Positions 24,501-39,500 of a stretch of 64,000 nucleotides of DNA are shown in pieces. Position 1 is the first letter of the stretch. Every line of letters begins with the position of its first letter. Made by a program: the position numbers and the translations under genes. The notes under the pieces were generated by a model that was given only the letters and a program-made list of their open reading frames with translations, was not told where the DNA came from and did no database searches. The stretch comes from Ctena decussata (taxonomy: Eukaryota > Mollusca > Bivalvia > Lucinida > Lucinidae), in NCBI GenBank assembly GCA_963989385.1, contig OZ022502.1, positions 54,925,454 through 54,989,453 of the forward strand, given 5' to 3'.

Positions 24501-27500
24501 AAATCAACATTAATAGAAAGCTGGAACATATGAGGTCGTAAGGGTCGTTCGAAAGTCATTGTTAGCAGCTATGCAAAATGACGTTACGGCTGTGGAAAGA
24601 ATATCAAATGCTATATATATTTCGTAATAAATATTTCATCACCCTTTTCTTCAGATCTATTGTTGCTGTGGAACACTTGTCACTTATCACATTTCACTTT
24701 AATTAACCTTGGGTAATAGATGATAATATATAGTCAGAAAACTCAATAAATTTAATTAATTTTTGAATAACGCATGTAAAACTATTGTAACGTCATTAAA
24801 GTCCACAGCTTGGAAATTTATATAAAATGCCCCCGTTCTGAAAACAGATATGGTTTGGAATAAATAACAAGCTAAGTCATATTTACTTTTCAAGACACAT
24901 TCTGTGTCTGAGCTCCATTCTTGTTCATGTGTACAAGTAATGATTCCTGATCCATTTAAATCGTAACCATCGTGGCAGGTTACCGTTGCATTTTCTCCAT
25001 ATTTCTTGCCCGCTGAAAAGTCTATGTCTCCATTTGCAACGTTGGTAGGTGGACAGTCTATAAATGGAAAGTTTAGTGAATTTCAGATAAAGTTTCCGTT
25101 GCAAACCATCATTATATTATAAAATGTCAAAATCTTTGTGACAGCATCCAAATATACAGCTATACATGTATCGATATCTTAAACAATATCATGTAATGAA
25201 TGTCTGATGCATCTGCCTTTCCAACTGTATCAAATGAGTCATAAATTATTATAAACGAAGACCGATATTAAAGATTCTCCTTATAAAATACAATTTTAAG
25301 ACATTGGAAAACTGATTCTGAGTAAAGACAAAACTTGTACATCAATATATAAATCCATAGCAGTTTCCCAATTTAAGAATTGTACAAACAATAACATTAA
25401 AAGGTCAAACCTATGGCTTCACAAGTTGTAGTGGTACTCCAGTTTCCATCGCTCTGACATTCTATAAAGCCTCTACCCACTATCTCGTATCCGGTATCGC
25501 AAGTAACAGAAATCACTTGTCCATATGTTGTGTCCTTATTTGTAAAATCAACATTCCCGTTAGTGACATTTGCAGTGCTCCCACAATCTACATAGAATGA
25601 TAAACAACACAATTCAAATAAGATCACATTAGGTCAATTATTATCCTGTCGAAAGCCGTACGTTTCAAAAAAAGCGCTAGAAAAGGGTAGGGTAGATTAT
25701 TGGAACCTAAATTTAGACTTACTTACTTGATGATTCAAACCGAAAGTGCAATCAATAGGAGATGGAATTAGCTATTCAATATATGACACTTATTTTTCTT
25801 ATAACGTCAGATTTCATTGCGCACGGGTCACGCTACCAAAAAGTATGCGAATGGAGATTTTTTTTTTTTTTCGATTTTTCTCCAGATATGTTTTCCACTT
25901 TTCTCACTCTCTTTCTCTCTTCTTTTTTGCCGTTTTATTGCGCAGTTATCCCATATTTTTATTTTGGTCCTGCTTGTTTGATACGCTGAGTAAGGTGTTT
26001 GAAAAAAGACAAGGACAACTTCGGTTTCAGAAATTAATTTTTCAAGCTTTTTACGCCATTTGAAAGCTTCTCGTGCCCTCCCGGTATTCAATTAAGGACA
26101 GATACTTAAAGAATGCAAGGACATGGTACTGGCATATACAAAGAAATCAACATTAATAGAAAGCTGGAACATATGAGGTCGTAAGGGTCGTTCAAAAGTC
26201 ATTGTTAGCAGCTATGCAAAATGACGTTACGGCTGTGGAAAGAATATCAAATGCTATATATATTTCGTAATAAATATTTCATCACCCTTTTCTTCAGATC
26301 TATTGTTGCTGTGGAACACTTGTCACTTATCACATTTCACTTTAATTAACCTTGGGTAATAGATGATAATATATAGTCAGAAAACTCAATAACTTTAATT
26401 AATTTTTGAATAACGCATGTAAAACTATTGTAACGTCATTAAAGTCCATAGCTTGGAAATTTATATAAAATGCCCCCGTTCTGAAAACAGATATGGTTTG
26501 GAATAAATAACAAGCTAAGTCATATTTACTTTTCAAGACACATTCTGTGTCTGAGCTCCATTCTTGTTCATGTGTACAAGTAATGATTCCTGATCCATTT
26601 AAATCGTAACCATCGTGGCAGGTTACCGTTGCATTGTCTCCATATTTCTTGCCCGCTGAAAAGTCTATGTCTCCATTTGCAACGTTGGTAGGTGGACAGT
26701 CTATAAATGGAAAGTTTAGTGAATTTCAGATAAAGTTTCCGTTGCAAACCATCATTATATTATAAAATGTCAAAATCTTTGTGTCAGCATCCAAATATAC
26801 AGCTATACATGTATCGACATCTTAAACAATATCATGTAATGAATGTCTGATGCATCTGCCTTTCCAACTGTATCAAATGAGTCATAAATGATTATAAACG
26901 AAGACCGATATTAAAGATTCTCCTTATAAAATACAATTTTAAGACATTGGAAAACTGATTCAGAGTAAAGACAAAACTTGTACATCAATATATAAATCCA
27001 TAGCAATTTCCCAATTTAAGAATTGTACAAACGATCACATTAAAAGGTCAAACCTATGGCTTCACAAGTTGAAGTGGTACTCCAGTTTCCATCGCTCTGA
27101 CATTCTATAAAGCCTCTACCCACTATCTCGTATCCGGTATCGCAAGTAACAGAAATCACTTGTCCATATGTTGTGTCCTTATTTGTAAAATCAACATTCC
27201 CGTTAGTGACATTTGCAGTGCTCCCACAATCTACATAGAATGATAAACAACACAATTCAAATAAGATCACATTAGGTCAATTATTATCCTGTCGAAAGCC
27301 GTACGTTTAAAAAAAAAGCGCTAGAAAAGGGTAGGGTAGATTATTGGAACCTAAATTTAGACTTACTTACTTGATGATTCAAACCGAAAGTGCAATCAAT
27401 AGGAGATGGAATTAGCTATTCAATATATGACACTTATTTTTCTTATAACGTCAGATTTCATTGCGCACGGGTCACGCTACCAAAAAGTATGCGAATGGAG

Positions 27501-30500
27501 ATTTTTTTTTTTTTCGATTTTTCTCCAGATATGTTTTCTACTTTTCTCACTCTCTTTCTCTCTTCTTTTTTGCCGTTTTATTGCGCAGTTATCCCATATT
27601 TTTATTTTGGTCCTGCTTGTTTGATACGCTGAGTAAGGTGTTTGAAAAAAGACAAGGACAACTTCGGTTTCAGAAATTAATTTTTCAAGCTTTTTACGCC
27701 ATTTGAAAGCTTCTCGTGCCCTCCCGGTATTCAATTAAGGACAGATACTTAAAGAATGCAAGGACATGGTACTGGCATATACAAAGAAATCAACATTAAA
27801 AGAAAGCTGGAACATATGAGGTCGTAAGGGTCGTTCAAAAGTCATTGTTAGCAGCTATGCAAAATGACGTTACGGCTGTGGAAAGAATATCAAATGCTAT
27901 ATATATTTCGTAATAAATATTTCATCACCCTTTTCTTCAGATCTATTGTTGCTGTGGAACACTTGTCACTTATCACATTTCACTTTAATTAACCTTTGGT
28001 AATAGATGATAATATATAGTCAGAAAACTAAATAACTTTAATTAATTTTTGAATAACGCATGTAAAACTATTGTAACGTCATTAAAGTCCATAGCTTGGA
28101 AATTTATATAAAATGCCCCCGTTCTGAAAACAGATATGGTTTGGAATAAATAACAAGCTAAGTCATATTTACTTTTCAAGACACATTCTGTGTCTGAGCT
28201 CCATTCTTGTTCATGTGTACAAGTAATGATTCCTGATCCATTTAAATCGTAACCATCGTGGCAGGTTACCGTTGCATTGTCTCCATATTTCTTGCCCGCT
28301 GAAAAGTCTATGTCTCCATTTGCAACGTTGGTAGGTGGACAGTCTATAAATGGAAAGTTTAGTGAATTTCAGATAAAGTTTCCGTTGCAAACCATCATTA
28401 TATTATAAAATGTCAAAATCTTTGTGACAGCATCCAAATATACAGCTATACATGTATCGACATCTTAAACAATATCATGTAATGAATGTCTGATGCATCT
28501 GCCTTTCCAACTGTATCAAATGAGTCATAAATGATTATAAACGAAGACCGATATTAAAGATTCTCCTTATAAAATACAATTTTAAGACATTGGAAACTGA
28601 TTCTGAGTAAAGACAAAACTTGTACATCAATATATAAATCCATAGCAATTTCCCAATTTAAGAATTGTACAAACGATAACATTAAAAGGTCAAACCTATG
28701 GCTTCACAAGTTGTAGTGGTACTCCAGTTTCCATCGCTCTGACATTCTATAAAGCCTCTACCCACTATCTCGTATCCGGTATCGCAAGTAACAGAAATCA
28801 CTTGTCCATATGTTGTGTCCTTATTTGTAAAATCAACATTCCCGTTAGTGACATTTGCAGTGCTCCCACAATCTACATAGAATGATAAACAACACAATTC
28901 AAATAAGATCACATTAGGTCAATTATTATCCTGTCGAAAGCCGTACGTTTAAAAAAAAAGGGCTAGAAAAGGGTAGGGTAGATTATTGGAACCTAAATTT
29001 AGACTTACTTACTTGATGATTCAAACCGAAAGTGCAATCAATAGGAGATGGAATTAGCTATTCAATATATGACACTTATTTTTCTTATAACGTCAGATTT
29101 CATTGCGCACGGGTCACGCTACCAAAAAGTATGCGAATGGAGATTTTTTTTTTTTTTCGATTTTTCTCCAGATATGTTTTCCACTTTTCTCACTCTCTTT
29201 CTCTCTTCTTTTTTGCCGTTTTATTGCGCAGTTATCCCATATTTTTATTTTGGTCCTGCTTGTTTGATACGCTGAGTAAGGTGTTTGAAAAAAGACAAGG
29301 ACAACTTCGGTTTCAGAAATTAATTTTTCAAGCTTTTTACGCCATTTGAAAGCTTCTCGTGCCCTCCCGGTATTCAATTAAGGACAGATACTTAAAGAAT
29401 GCAAGGACATGGTACTGGCATATACAAAGAAATCAACATTAATAGAAAGCTGGAACATATGAGGTCGTAAGGGTCGTTCAAAAGTCATTGTTAGAAGCTA
29501 TGCAAAATGACGTTACGGCTGTGGAAAGAATATCAAATGCTATATATATTTCGTAATAAATATTTCATCACCCTTTTCTTCAGATCTATTGTTGCTGTGG
29601 AACACTTGTCACTTATCACATTTCACTTTAATTAACCTTGGGTAATAGATGATAATATATAGTCAGAAAACTCAATAACTTTAATTAATTTTTGAATAAC
29701 GCATGTAAAACTATTGTAACGTCATTAAAGTCCATAGCTTGGCAATTTATATAAAATGCCCCCGTTCTGAAAACAGATATGGTTTGGAATAAATAACAAG
29801 CTAAGTCATATTTACTTTTCAAGACACATTCTGTGTCTGAGCTCCATTCTTGTTCATGTGTACAAGTAATGATTCCTGATCCATTTAAATCGTAACCATC
29901 GTGGCAGGTTACCGTTGCATTGTCTCCATATTTCTTGCCCGCTGAAAAGTCTATGTCTCCATTTGCAACGTTGGTAGGTGGACAGTCTATAAATGGAAAG
30001 TTTAGTGAATTTCAGATAAAGTTTCCGTTGCAAACCATCATTATATTATAAAATGTCAAAATCTTTGTGACAGCATCCAAATATACAGCTATACATGTAT
30101 CGACATCTTAAACAATATCATGTAATGAATGTCTGATGCATCTGCCTTTCCAACTGTATCAAATGAGTCATAAATGATTATAAACGAAGACCGATATTAA
30201 AGATTCTCCTTATAAAATACAATTTTAAGACATTGGAAAACTGATTCTGAGTAAAGACAAAACTTGTACATCAATATATAAATCCATAGCAGTTTCCCAA
30301 TTTAAGAATTGTACAAACAATAACATTAAAAGGTCAAACCTATGGCTTCACAAGTTGTAGTGGTACTCCAGTTTCCATCGCTCTGACATTCTATAAAGCC
30401 TCTACCCACTATCTCGTATCCGGTATCGCAAGTAACAGAAATCACTCGTCCATATGTTGTGTCCTTATTTGTAAAATCAACATTCCCGTTAGTGACATTT

Positions 30501-33500
30501 GCAGTGCTCCCACAATCTACATAGAATGATAAACAACACAATTCAAATAAGATCACATTAGGTCAATTATTATCCTGTCGAAAGCCGTACGTTTCAAAAA
30601 AAGCGCTAGAAAAGGGTAGGGTAGATTATTGGAACCTAAATTTAGACTTACTTACTTGATGATTCAAACCGAAAGTGCAATCAATAGGAGATGGAATTAG
30701 CTATTCAATATATGACACTTATTTTTCTTATAACGTCAGATTTCATTGCGCACGGGTCACGCTACCAAAAAGTATGCGAATGGAGATTTTTTTTTGTTTT
30801 TTGTTGTTTTTTTTTCGATTTTTCTCCAGATATGTTTTCCACTTTTCTCACTCTCTTTCTCTCTTCATTTTTGCCGTTTTATTGCGCAGTTATCCCATAT
30901 TTTAATTTTGTCCTGCTTGTTTGATACGCTGAGTAAGGTGTTTGAAAAAAGACAAGGACAACTTCGGTTTCAGAAATTAATTTTTCAAGCTTTTTACGCC
31001 ATTTGAAAGCTTCTCGTGCCCTCCCGGTATTCAATTAAGGACAGATACTTAAAGAATGCAAGGACATGGTACTGGTATATACAAAGAAATCAACATTAAT
31101 AGAAAGCTGGAACATATGAGGTGGTAAGGGTCGTTCAAAAGTCATTGTTAGCAGCTATGCAAAATGACGTTACGGCTGTGGAAAGAATATCAAATGCTAT
31201 ATATATTTCGTAATAAATATTTCATCACATTTTTTTTCAGATCTATTGTTGCTGTGGAACACTTGTCACTTATCACATTTCACTTTAATTAACCTTGGGT
31301 AATAGATGATAATATATAGTCAGAAAACTCAATAACTTTAATTAATTTTTGAATAACGCATGTAAAACTATTGTAACGCCATTAAAGTCCACAGCTTGGA
31401 AATTTATATAAAATGCCCCCGTTCTGAAAACAAATATGGTTTGGAATAAATAACAAGCTAAGTCATATTTACTTTTCAAGACACATTCTGTGTCTGAGCT
31501 CCATTCTTGTTCATGTGTACAAGTAATGATTCCTGATCCATTTAAATCGTAACCATCGTGGCAGGTTACCGTTGCATTTTCTCCATATTTCTTGCCCGCT
31601 GAAAAGTCTATGTCTCCATTTGCAACGTTGGTAGGTGGACAGTCTATAAATGGAAAGTTTAGTGAATTTCAGATAAAGTTTCTTTTGCAAACCATCATTA
31701 TAATATAAAATGTGAAAAATCTTTGTGACAGCATCCAAATATACAGCTATACATGTATCGACATCTTAAACAATATCATGTAATGAATGTCTGATGCATC
31801 TGCCTTTCCAACTGTATCAAATGAGTCATAAATGATTATAAACGAAGACCGATATTAAAGATTCTCCTTATAAAATACAATTTTAAGACATTGGAAAACT
31901 GATTCTGAGTAAAGACAAAACTTGTACATCAATATATAAATCCATAGCAATTTCCCAATTTAAGAATTGTACAAACAATAACATTAAAAGGTCAAACCTA
32001 TGGCTTCACAAGTTGTAGTGGTACTCCAGTTTCCATCGCTCTGACATTCTATAAAGCCTCTACCCACTATCTCGTATCCGGTATCGCAAGTAACAGAAAT
32101 CACTTGTCCATATGTTGTGTCCTTATTTGTAAAATCAACAATCCCGTTAGTGACATTTGCAGGGCTCCCACAATCTACATAGAATGATAAACAACACAAT
32201 TCAAATAAGATCACATTAGGTCAATTATTATCCTTTCGAAAGCCGTACGTTTCAAGAAAAGCGCTAGAAAAGGGTAGGGTAGATTATTGGAACCTAAATT
32301 TAGACTTACTTACTTGATGATTCAAACCGAAAGTGCAATCAATAGGATATAGAATTAGCCATTCAATATATGACACTTATTTTTCTTATAACGTCAGATG
32401 TCACTGCGCAGGGGTCACGCTACCAAAAAGTATGCGCATGGAGATGGGTTTTTTTTGGGGGTTTTTTTCGATTTTTCTCCAGATATGTTTTCCACTTTTC
32501 TCACTCTCTTTCTCTCTTCTTTTTTGCCGTTTTATTGCGCAGTTATCCCATATTTTTATTTTGGTCCTGCTTGTTTGATACGCTGAGTAAGGTGTTTGAA
32601 AAAAGACAAGGGCAACTTCGGTTTCAGAAATTAATTTTTCAAGCTTTTTACGCCATTTGAAAGCTTCTCGTGCCCTCCCGGTATTCAATTCAGGACAGAT
32701 ACTAAAAGAATGCAAGGACATGGTACTGGCATATACAAAGAAATCAACATTAATAGAAAGCTGGAACATATGAGGTCGTAAGGGTCGTTCAAAAGTCATT
32801 GTTAGCAGCTATGCAAAATGACGTTACGGCTGTTGAAAGAATATCAAATGCTATATATATTTCGTGATAAATATTTCATCACCCTTTTCTTCAGATCTAT
32901 TGTTGCTGTGGAACACTTGTCACTTATCACATTTCACTTTAATTAACCTTGGGTAATAGATGATATTATATAGTCAGAAAAGTCAATAACTTTAATTACT
33001 TTGTGAATAACGCATGTTAAACTATTGTAACGTCATTAAAGTCCATAGCTTGGAAATTTATATAAAATGCCCCCGTTCTGAAAACAGATATGGTTTGGAA
33101 TAAATAACAAGCTAAGTCATATTTACTTTTCAAGACACATTCTGTGTCTGAGCTCCATTCTTGTTCATGTGTACAAGTAATGATTCCTGATCCATTTAAA
33201 TCGTAACCATCGTGGCAGGTTACCGTTGCATTGTCTCCATATTTCTTGCCCGCTGAAAAGTCTATGTCTCCATTTGCAACGTTGGTAGGTGGACAGTCTA
33301 TAAATGGAAAGTTTAGTGAATTTCAGATAAAGTTTCTTTTGCAAACCATCATTATATTATAAAATGTGAAAAATCTTTGTGACAGCATCCAAATATACAG
33401 CTATACATGTATCGACATCTTAAACAATATCATGTAATGAATGTCTGATGCATCTGTCTTTCCAACTGTATCAAATGAGTCATAAATGATTATAAACGAA

Positions 33501-36500
33501 GACCGATATTAAAGATTCTCCTTATAAAATACAATTTTAAGACATTGGAAAACTGATTCTGAGTAAAGACAAAACTTGTACATCAATATATAAATCCATA
33601 GCAATTTCCCAATTTAAGAATTGTACAAACAATAACATTAAAAGGTCAAACCTATGGCTTCACAAGTTGTAGTGGTACTCCAGTTTCCATCGCTCTGACA
33701 TTCTATAAAGCCTCTACCCACTATCTCGTATCCGGTATCGCAAGTAACAGAAATCACTTGTCCATATGTTGTGTCCTTATTTGTAAAATCAACATTCCCA
33801 TTAGTGACATTTGCAGTGCTCCCACAATCTACATAGAATGATAAACAACACAATTCAAATAAGATCACATTAGGTCAATTATTATCCTGTCGAAAGCCGT
33901 ACGTTTCAAAAAAAAAGCGCTAGAAAAGGGTAGGGTAGATTATTGGAACCTAAATTTAGACTTACTCACTTGATGATTCAAACCGAAAGTGCAATCAATA
34001 GGAGATGGAATTAGCTATTCAATATATGACACTTATTTTTCTTATAACGTCAGATTTCATTGCGCACGGGTCACGCTACCAAAAAGTATGCGAATGGAGA
34101 TTTTTTTTTTTGTTTTTTTTTTTGTTTTTTTTTTTTTCGATTTTTCTCCAGATATGTTTTCCACTTTTCTCACTCTCTTTCTCTCTTCTTTTTTGCCGTT
34201 TTATTGCGCAGTTATCCCATATTTTTATTTTGGTCCTGCTTGTTTGATACGCTGAGTAAGGTGTTTGAAAAAAGACAAGGACAACTTCGGTTTAAGAAAT
34301 TAATTTTGCAAGCTTTTTACGCCATTTGAAAGCTTCTCATGCCCTCCCGGTATTCAACATAGGACAGATACTAAAAGAATGCAAGGACATGGTACTGGCA
34401 TATACAAAGAAATCAACGTTAATAGAAAGCTGGAACATATGAGGTCGTAAGGGTCGTTCAAAAGTCATTGTTAGCAGCTATGCAAAATGACGTTACGGCT
34501 GTTGAAAGAATATCAAATGCTATATATATTTCGTAATAAATATTTCATCACCCTTTTCTTCAGATCTATTGTTGCTGTGGAACACTTGTCACTTATAACA
34601 TTTCACTTTAATTAACCTTGGGTAATAGATGATAATATATAGTCAGAAAACTCAATAACTTTAATTAATTTTTGAATAACGCATGTAAAACTATTGTAAC
34701 GTCATTAAAGTCCATAGCTTGGAAATTTATATAAAATGCCCCCGTTCTGAAAACAGATATGGTTTGGAATAAATAACAAGCTAAGTCATATTTACTTTTC
34801 AAGACACATTTTGTGTCTGAGCTCCATTCTTGTTCATGTGTACAAGTAATGATTCCTGATCCATTTAAATCGTAACCATCGTGGCAGGTTACCGTTGCAT
34901 TGTCTCCATATTTCTTGCCCGCTGAAAAGTCTATGTCTCCATTTGCAACGTTGGTAGGTGGACAGTCTATAAATGGAAAGTTTAGTGAATTTCAGATAAA
35001 GTTTCCGTTGCAAACCATCATTATATTATAAAATGTCAAAATCTTTGTGACAGCATCCAAATATACAGCTATACATGTATCGACATCTTAAACAATATCA
35101 TGTAATGAATGTCTGATGCATCTGCCTTTCCAACTGTATCAAATGAGTCATAAATGATTATAAACGAAGACCGATAGTAAAGATTCTCCTTATAAAATAC
35201 AATTTTAAGACATTGGAAAACTGATTCTGAGTAAAGACAAAACTTGTACATCAATATATAAATCCATAGCAATTTCCCAATTTAAGAATTGTACAAACAA
35301 TAACATTAAAAGGTCAAACCTATGGCTTCACAAGTTGTAGTGGTACTCCAGTTTCCATCTCTCTGACATTCTATAAAGCCTTTACCCACTATCTCGTATC
35401 CGGTATCGCAAGTAACAGAAATCACTTGTCCATATGTTGTGTCCTTATTTGTAAAATCAACATTCCCGTTAGTGACATTTGCAGTGCTCCCACAATCTAC
35501 ATAGAATGATAAACAACACAATTCAAATAAGATCACATTAGGTCAATTATTATCCTGTCGAAAGCCGTACGTTTCAAAAAAAGCGCTAGAAAAGGGTAGG
35601 GTAGATTATTGGAACCTAAATTTAGACTTACTTACTTGATGATTCAAACCGAAAGTGCAATCAATATGAGATGGAATTAGCTATTCAATATATATCACTT
35701 ATTTTTCTTATAACGTCAGATTTCATTGCGCACGGGTCACGCTACCAAAAAGTATGCGAATGGAGATTTTTTTTTTTGTTTTTTTGTTTTTTTTTTATTT
35801 TTCTCCAGATATGTTTTCCACTTTTCTCACTCTCTTTCTCTCTTCTTTTTTGCCGTTTTATTGCGCAGTTATCCCATATTTTTATTTTGGTCCTGCTTGT
35901 TTGATACGCTGAGTAAGGTGTTTGAAAAAAGACAAGGACAACTTCGGTTTCAGAAATTAATTTTTCAAGCTTTTTACGCCATTTGAAAGCTTCTCGTGCC
36001 CTCCCGGTATTCAATTAAGGACAGATACTTAAAGAATGCAAGGACATGGTACTGGCATATACAAAGAAATCAACATTAAAAGAAAGCTGGAACATATGAG
36101 GTCGTAAGGGTCATTCAAAAGTCATTGTTAGCAGCTATGCAAAATGACGTTACGGCTGTGGAAAGAATATCAAATGCTATATATATTTCGTAATAAATAT
36201 TTCATCACCCTTTTCTTCAGATCTATTGTTGCTGTGGAACACTTGTCACTTATCACATTTCACTTTAATTAACCTTGGGTAATAGATGATAATATATAGT
36301 CAGAAAACTAAATAACTTTAATTAATTTTTGAATAACGCATGTAAAACTATTGTAACGTCATTAAAGTCCACAGCTTGGAAATTTATATAAAATGCCCCC
36401 GTTCTGAAAACAGATATGGTTTGGAATAAATAACAAGCTAAGTCATATTTACTTTTCAAGACACATTCTGTGTCTGAGCTCCATTCTTGTTCATGTGTAC

Positions 36501-39500
36501 AAGTAATGATTCCTGATCCATTTAAATCGTAACCATCGTGGCAGGTTACCGTTGCATTGTCTCCATATTTCTTGCCCGCTGAAAAGTCTATGTCTCCATT
36601 TGCAACGTTGGTAGGTGGACAGTCTATAAATGGAAAGTTTAGTGAATTTCAGATAAAGTTTCCGTTGCAAACCATCATTATATTATAAAATGTGAAAATC
36701 TTTGTGACAGCATCCAAATATACAGCTATACATGTATCGACATCTTAGACAATATCATGTAATGAATGTCTGATGCATCTGCCTTTCCAACTGTATCAAA
36801 TGAGTCATAAATGATTATAAACGAAGACCGATATTAAAGATTCTCCTTATAAAATACAATTTTAAGACATTGGAAAACTGATTCTGAGTAAAGACAAAAC
36901 TTGTACATCAATATATAAATCCATAGCAATTTCCCAATTTAAGAATTGTACAAACAATAACATTAAAAGGTCAAACCTATGGCTTCACAAGTTGTAGTGG
37001 TACTCCAGTTTCCATCGCTCTGACATTCTATAAAGCCTCTACCCACTATCTCGTATCCGGTATCGCAAGTAACAGAAATCACTTGTCCATATGTTGTGCC
37101 CTTATTTGTAAAATCAACAATCCCGTTAGTGACATTTGCAGGGCTCCCACAATCTACATAGAATGATAAACAACACAATTCAAATAAGATCACATTAGGT
37201 CAATTATTATCCTTTCGAAAGCCGTACGTTTCAAGAAAAGCGCTAGAAAAGGGTAGGGTAGATTATTGGAACCTAAATTTAGACTTACTTACTTGATGAT
37301 TCAAACCGAAAGTGCAATCAATAGGATATAGAATTAGCCATTCAATATATGACACTTATTTTTCTTATAACGTCAGATGTCACTGCGCAGGGGTCACGCT
37401 ACCAAAAAGTATGCGCATGGAGATGGGTTTTTTTGGGGGTTTTTTTTTCGATTTTTCTCCAGATATGTTTTCCACTTTTCTCACTCTCTTTCTCTCTTCT
37501 TTTTTGCCGTTTTATTGCGCAGTTATCCCATATTTTTATTTTGGTCCTGCTTGTTTGATACGCTGAGTAAGGTGTTTGAAAAAAGACAAGGACAACTTCT
37601 GTTTCAGAAATTAATTTTTCAAGCTTTTTACGCCATTTGAAAGCTTCTCGTGCCCTCCCGGTATTCAATTCAGGACAGATACTAAAAGAATGCAAGGACA
37701 TGGTACTGGCATATACAAAGAAATCAACATTAATAGAAAGCTGGAACATATGAGGTGGTAAGGGTCGTTCAAAAGTCATTGTTAGCAGCTATGCAAAATG
37801 ACGTTACGGCTGTTGAAAGAATATCAAATGCTATATACATTTCGTGATAAATATTTCATCACCCTTTTCTTCAGATCTATTGTTGCTGTGGAACACTTGT
37901 CACTTATCACATTTCACTTTAATTAACCTTGGGTAATAGATGATATTATATAGTCAGAAAAGTCAATAACTTTAATTACTTTGTGAATAACGCATGTTAA
38001 ACTATTGTAACGTCATTAAAGTCCATAGCTTGGAAATTTATATAAAATGCCCCCGTTCTGAAAACAGATATGGTTTGGAATAAATAACAAGCTAAGTCAT
38101 ATTTACTTTTCAAGACACATTCTGTGTCTGAGCTCCATTCTTGTTCATGTGTACAAGTAATGATTCCTGATCCATTTAAATCGTAACCATCGTGGCAGGT
38201 TACCGTTGCATTGTCTCCATATTTCTTGCCCGCTGAAAAGTCTATGTCTCCATTTGCAACGTTGGTAGGTGGACAGTCTATAAATGGAAAGTTTAGTGAA
38301 TTTCAGATAAAGTTTCCGTTGCAAACCATCATTATATTATAAAATGTCAAAATCTTTGTGACAGCATCCAAATATACAGCTATACATGTATCGACATCTT
38401 AAACAATATCATGTAATGAATGTCTGATGCATCTGCCTTTCCAACTGTATCAAATGAGTCATAAATGATTATAAACGAAGACCGATAGTAAAGATTCTCC
38501 TTATAAAATACAATTTTAAGACATTGGAAAACTGATTCTGAGTAAAGACAAAACTTGTACATCAATATATAAATCCATAGCAATTTCCCAATTTAAGAAT
38601 TGTACAAACAATAACATTAAAAGGTCAAACCTATGGCTTCACAAGTTGTAGTGGTACTCCAGTTTCCATCGCTCTGACATTCTATAAAGCCTCTACCCAC
38701 TATCTCGTATCCGGTATCGCAAGTAACAGAAATCACTTGTCCATATGTTGTGTTCTTATTTGTAAAATCAACATTCCCGTTAGTGACATTTGCAGTGCTC
38801 CCACAATCTACATAGAATGATAAACAACACAATTCAAATAAGATCACATTAGGTCAATTTTTATCCTGTCGAAAGCCGTACGTTTCAAAAAAAGCGCTAG
38901 AAAAGGGTAGGGTAGATTATTGGAACCTAAATTTAGACTTACTTACTTGATGATTCAAACCGAAAGTGCAATCAATAGGAGATGGAATTAGCTATTCAAT
39001 ATATATCACTTATTTTTCTTATAACGTCAGATTTCATTGCGCACGGGTCACGCTACCAAAAAGTATGCGAATGGAGATTTTTTTTTTTTTTTTTTTTTTT
39101 TTTTCGATTTTTCTCCAGATATGTTTTCCACTTTTCTCACTCTCTTTCTCTCTTCTTTTTTGCCGTTTTATTGCGCAGTTATCCCATATTTTTATTTTGG
39201 TCCTGCTTGTTTGATACGCTGAGTAAGGTGTTTGAAAAAAGACAAGGACAACTTCGGTTTCAGAAATTAATTTTTCAAGCTTTTTACGCCATTTGAAAGC
39301 TTCTCGTGCCCTCCCGGTATTCAATTAAGGACAGATACTTAAAGAATGCAAGGACATGGTACTGGCATATACAAAGAAATCAACATTAATAGAAAGCTGG
39401 AACATATGAGCAGACTTGGGGTCGAATACTTTCAAAAGTATTCAAATACAAATACTTTGCAAATTAAGAATACAGAATACAAATAAAAATACTTTTTTAT

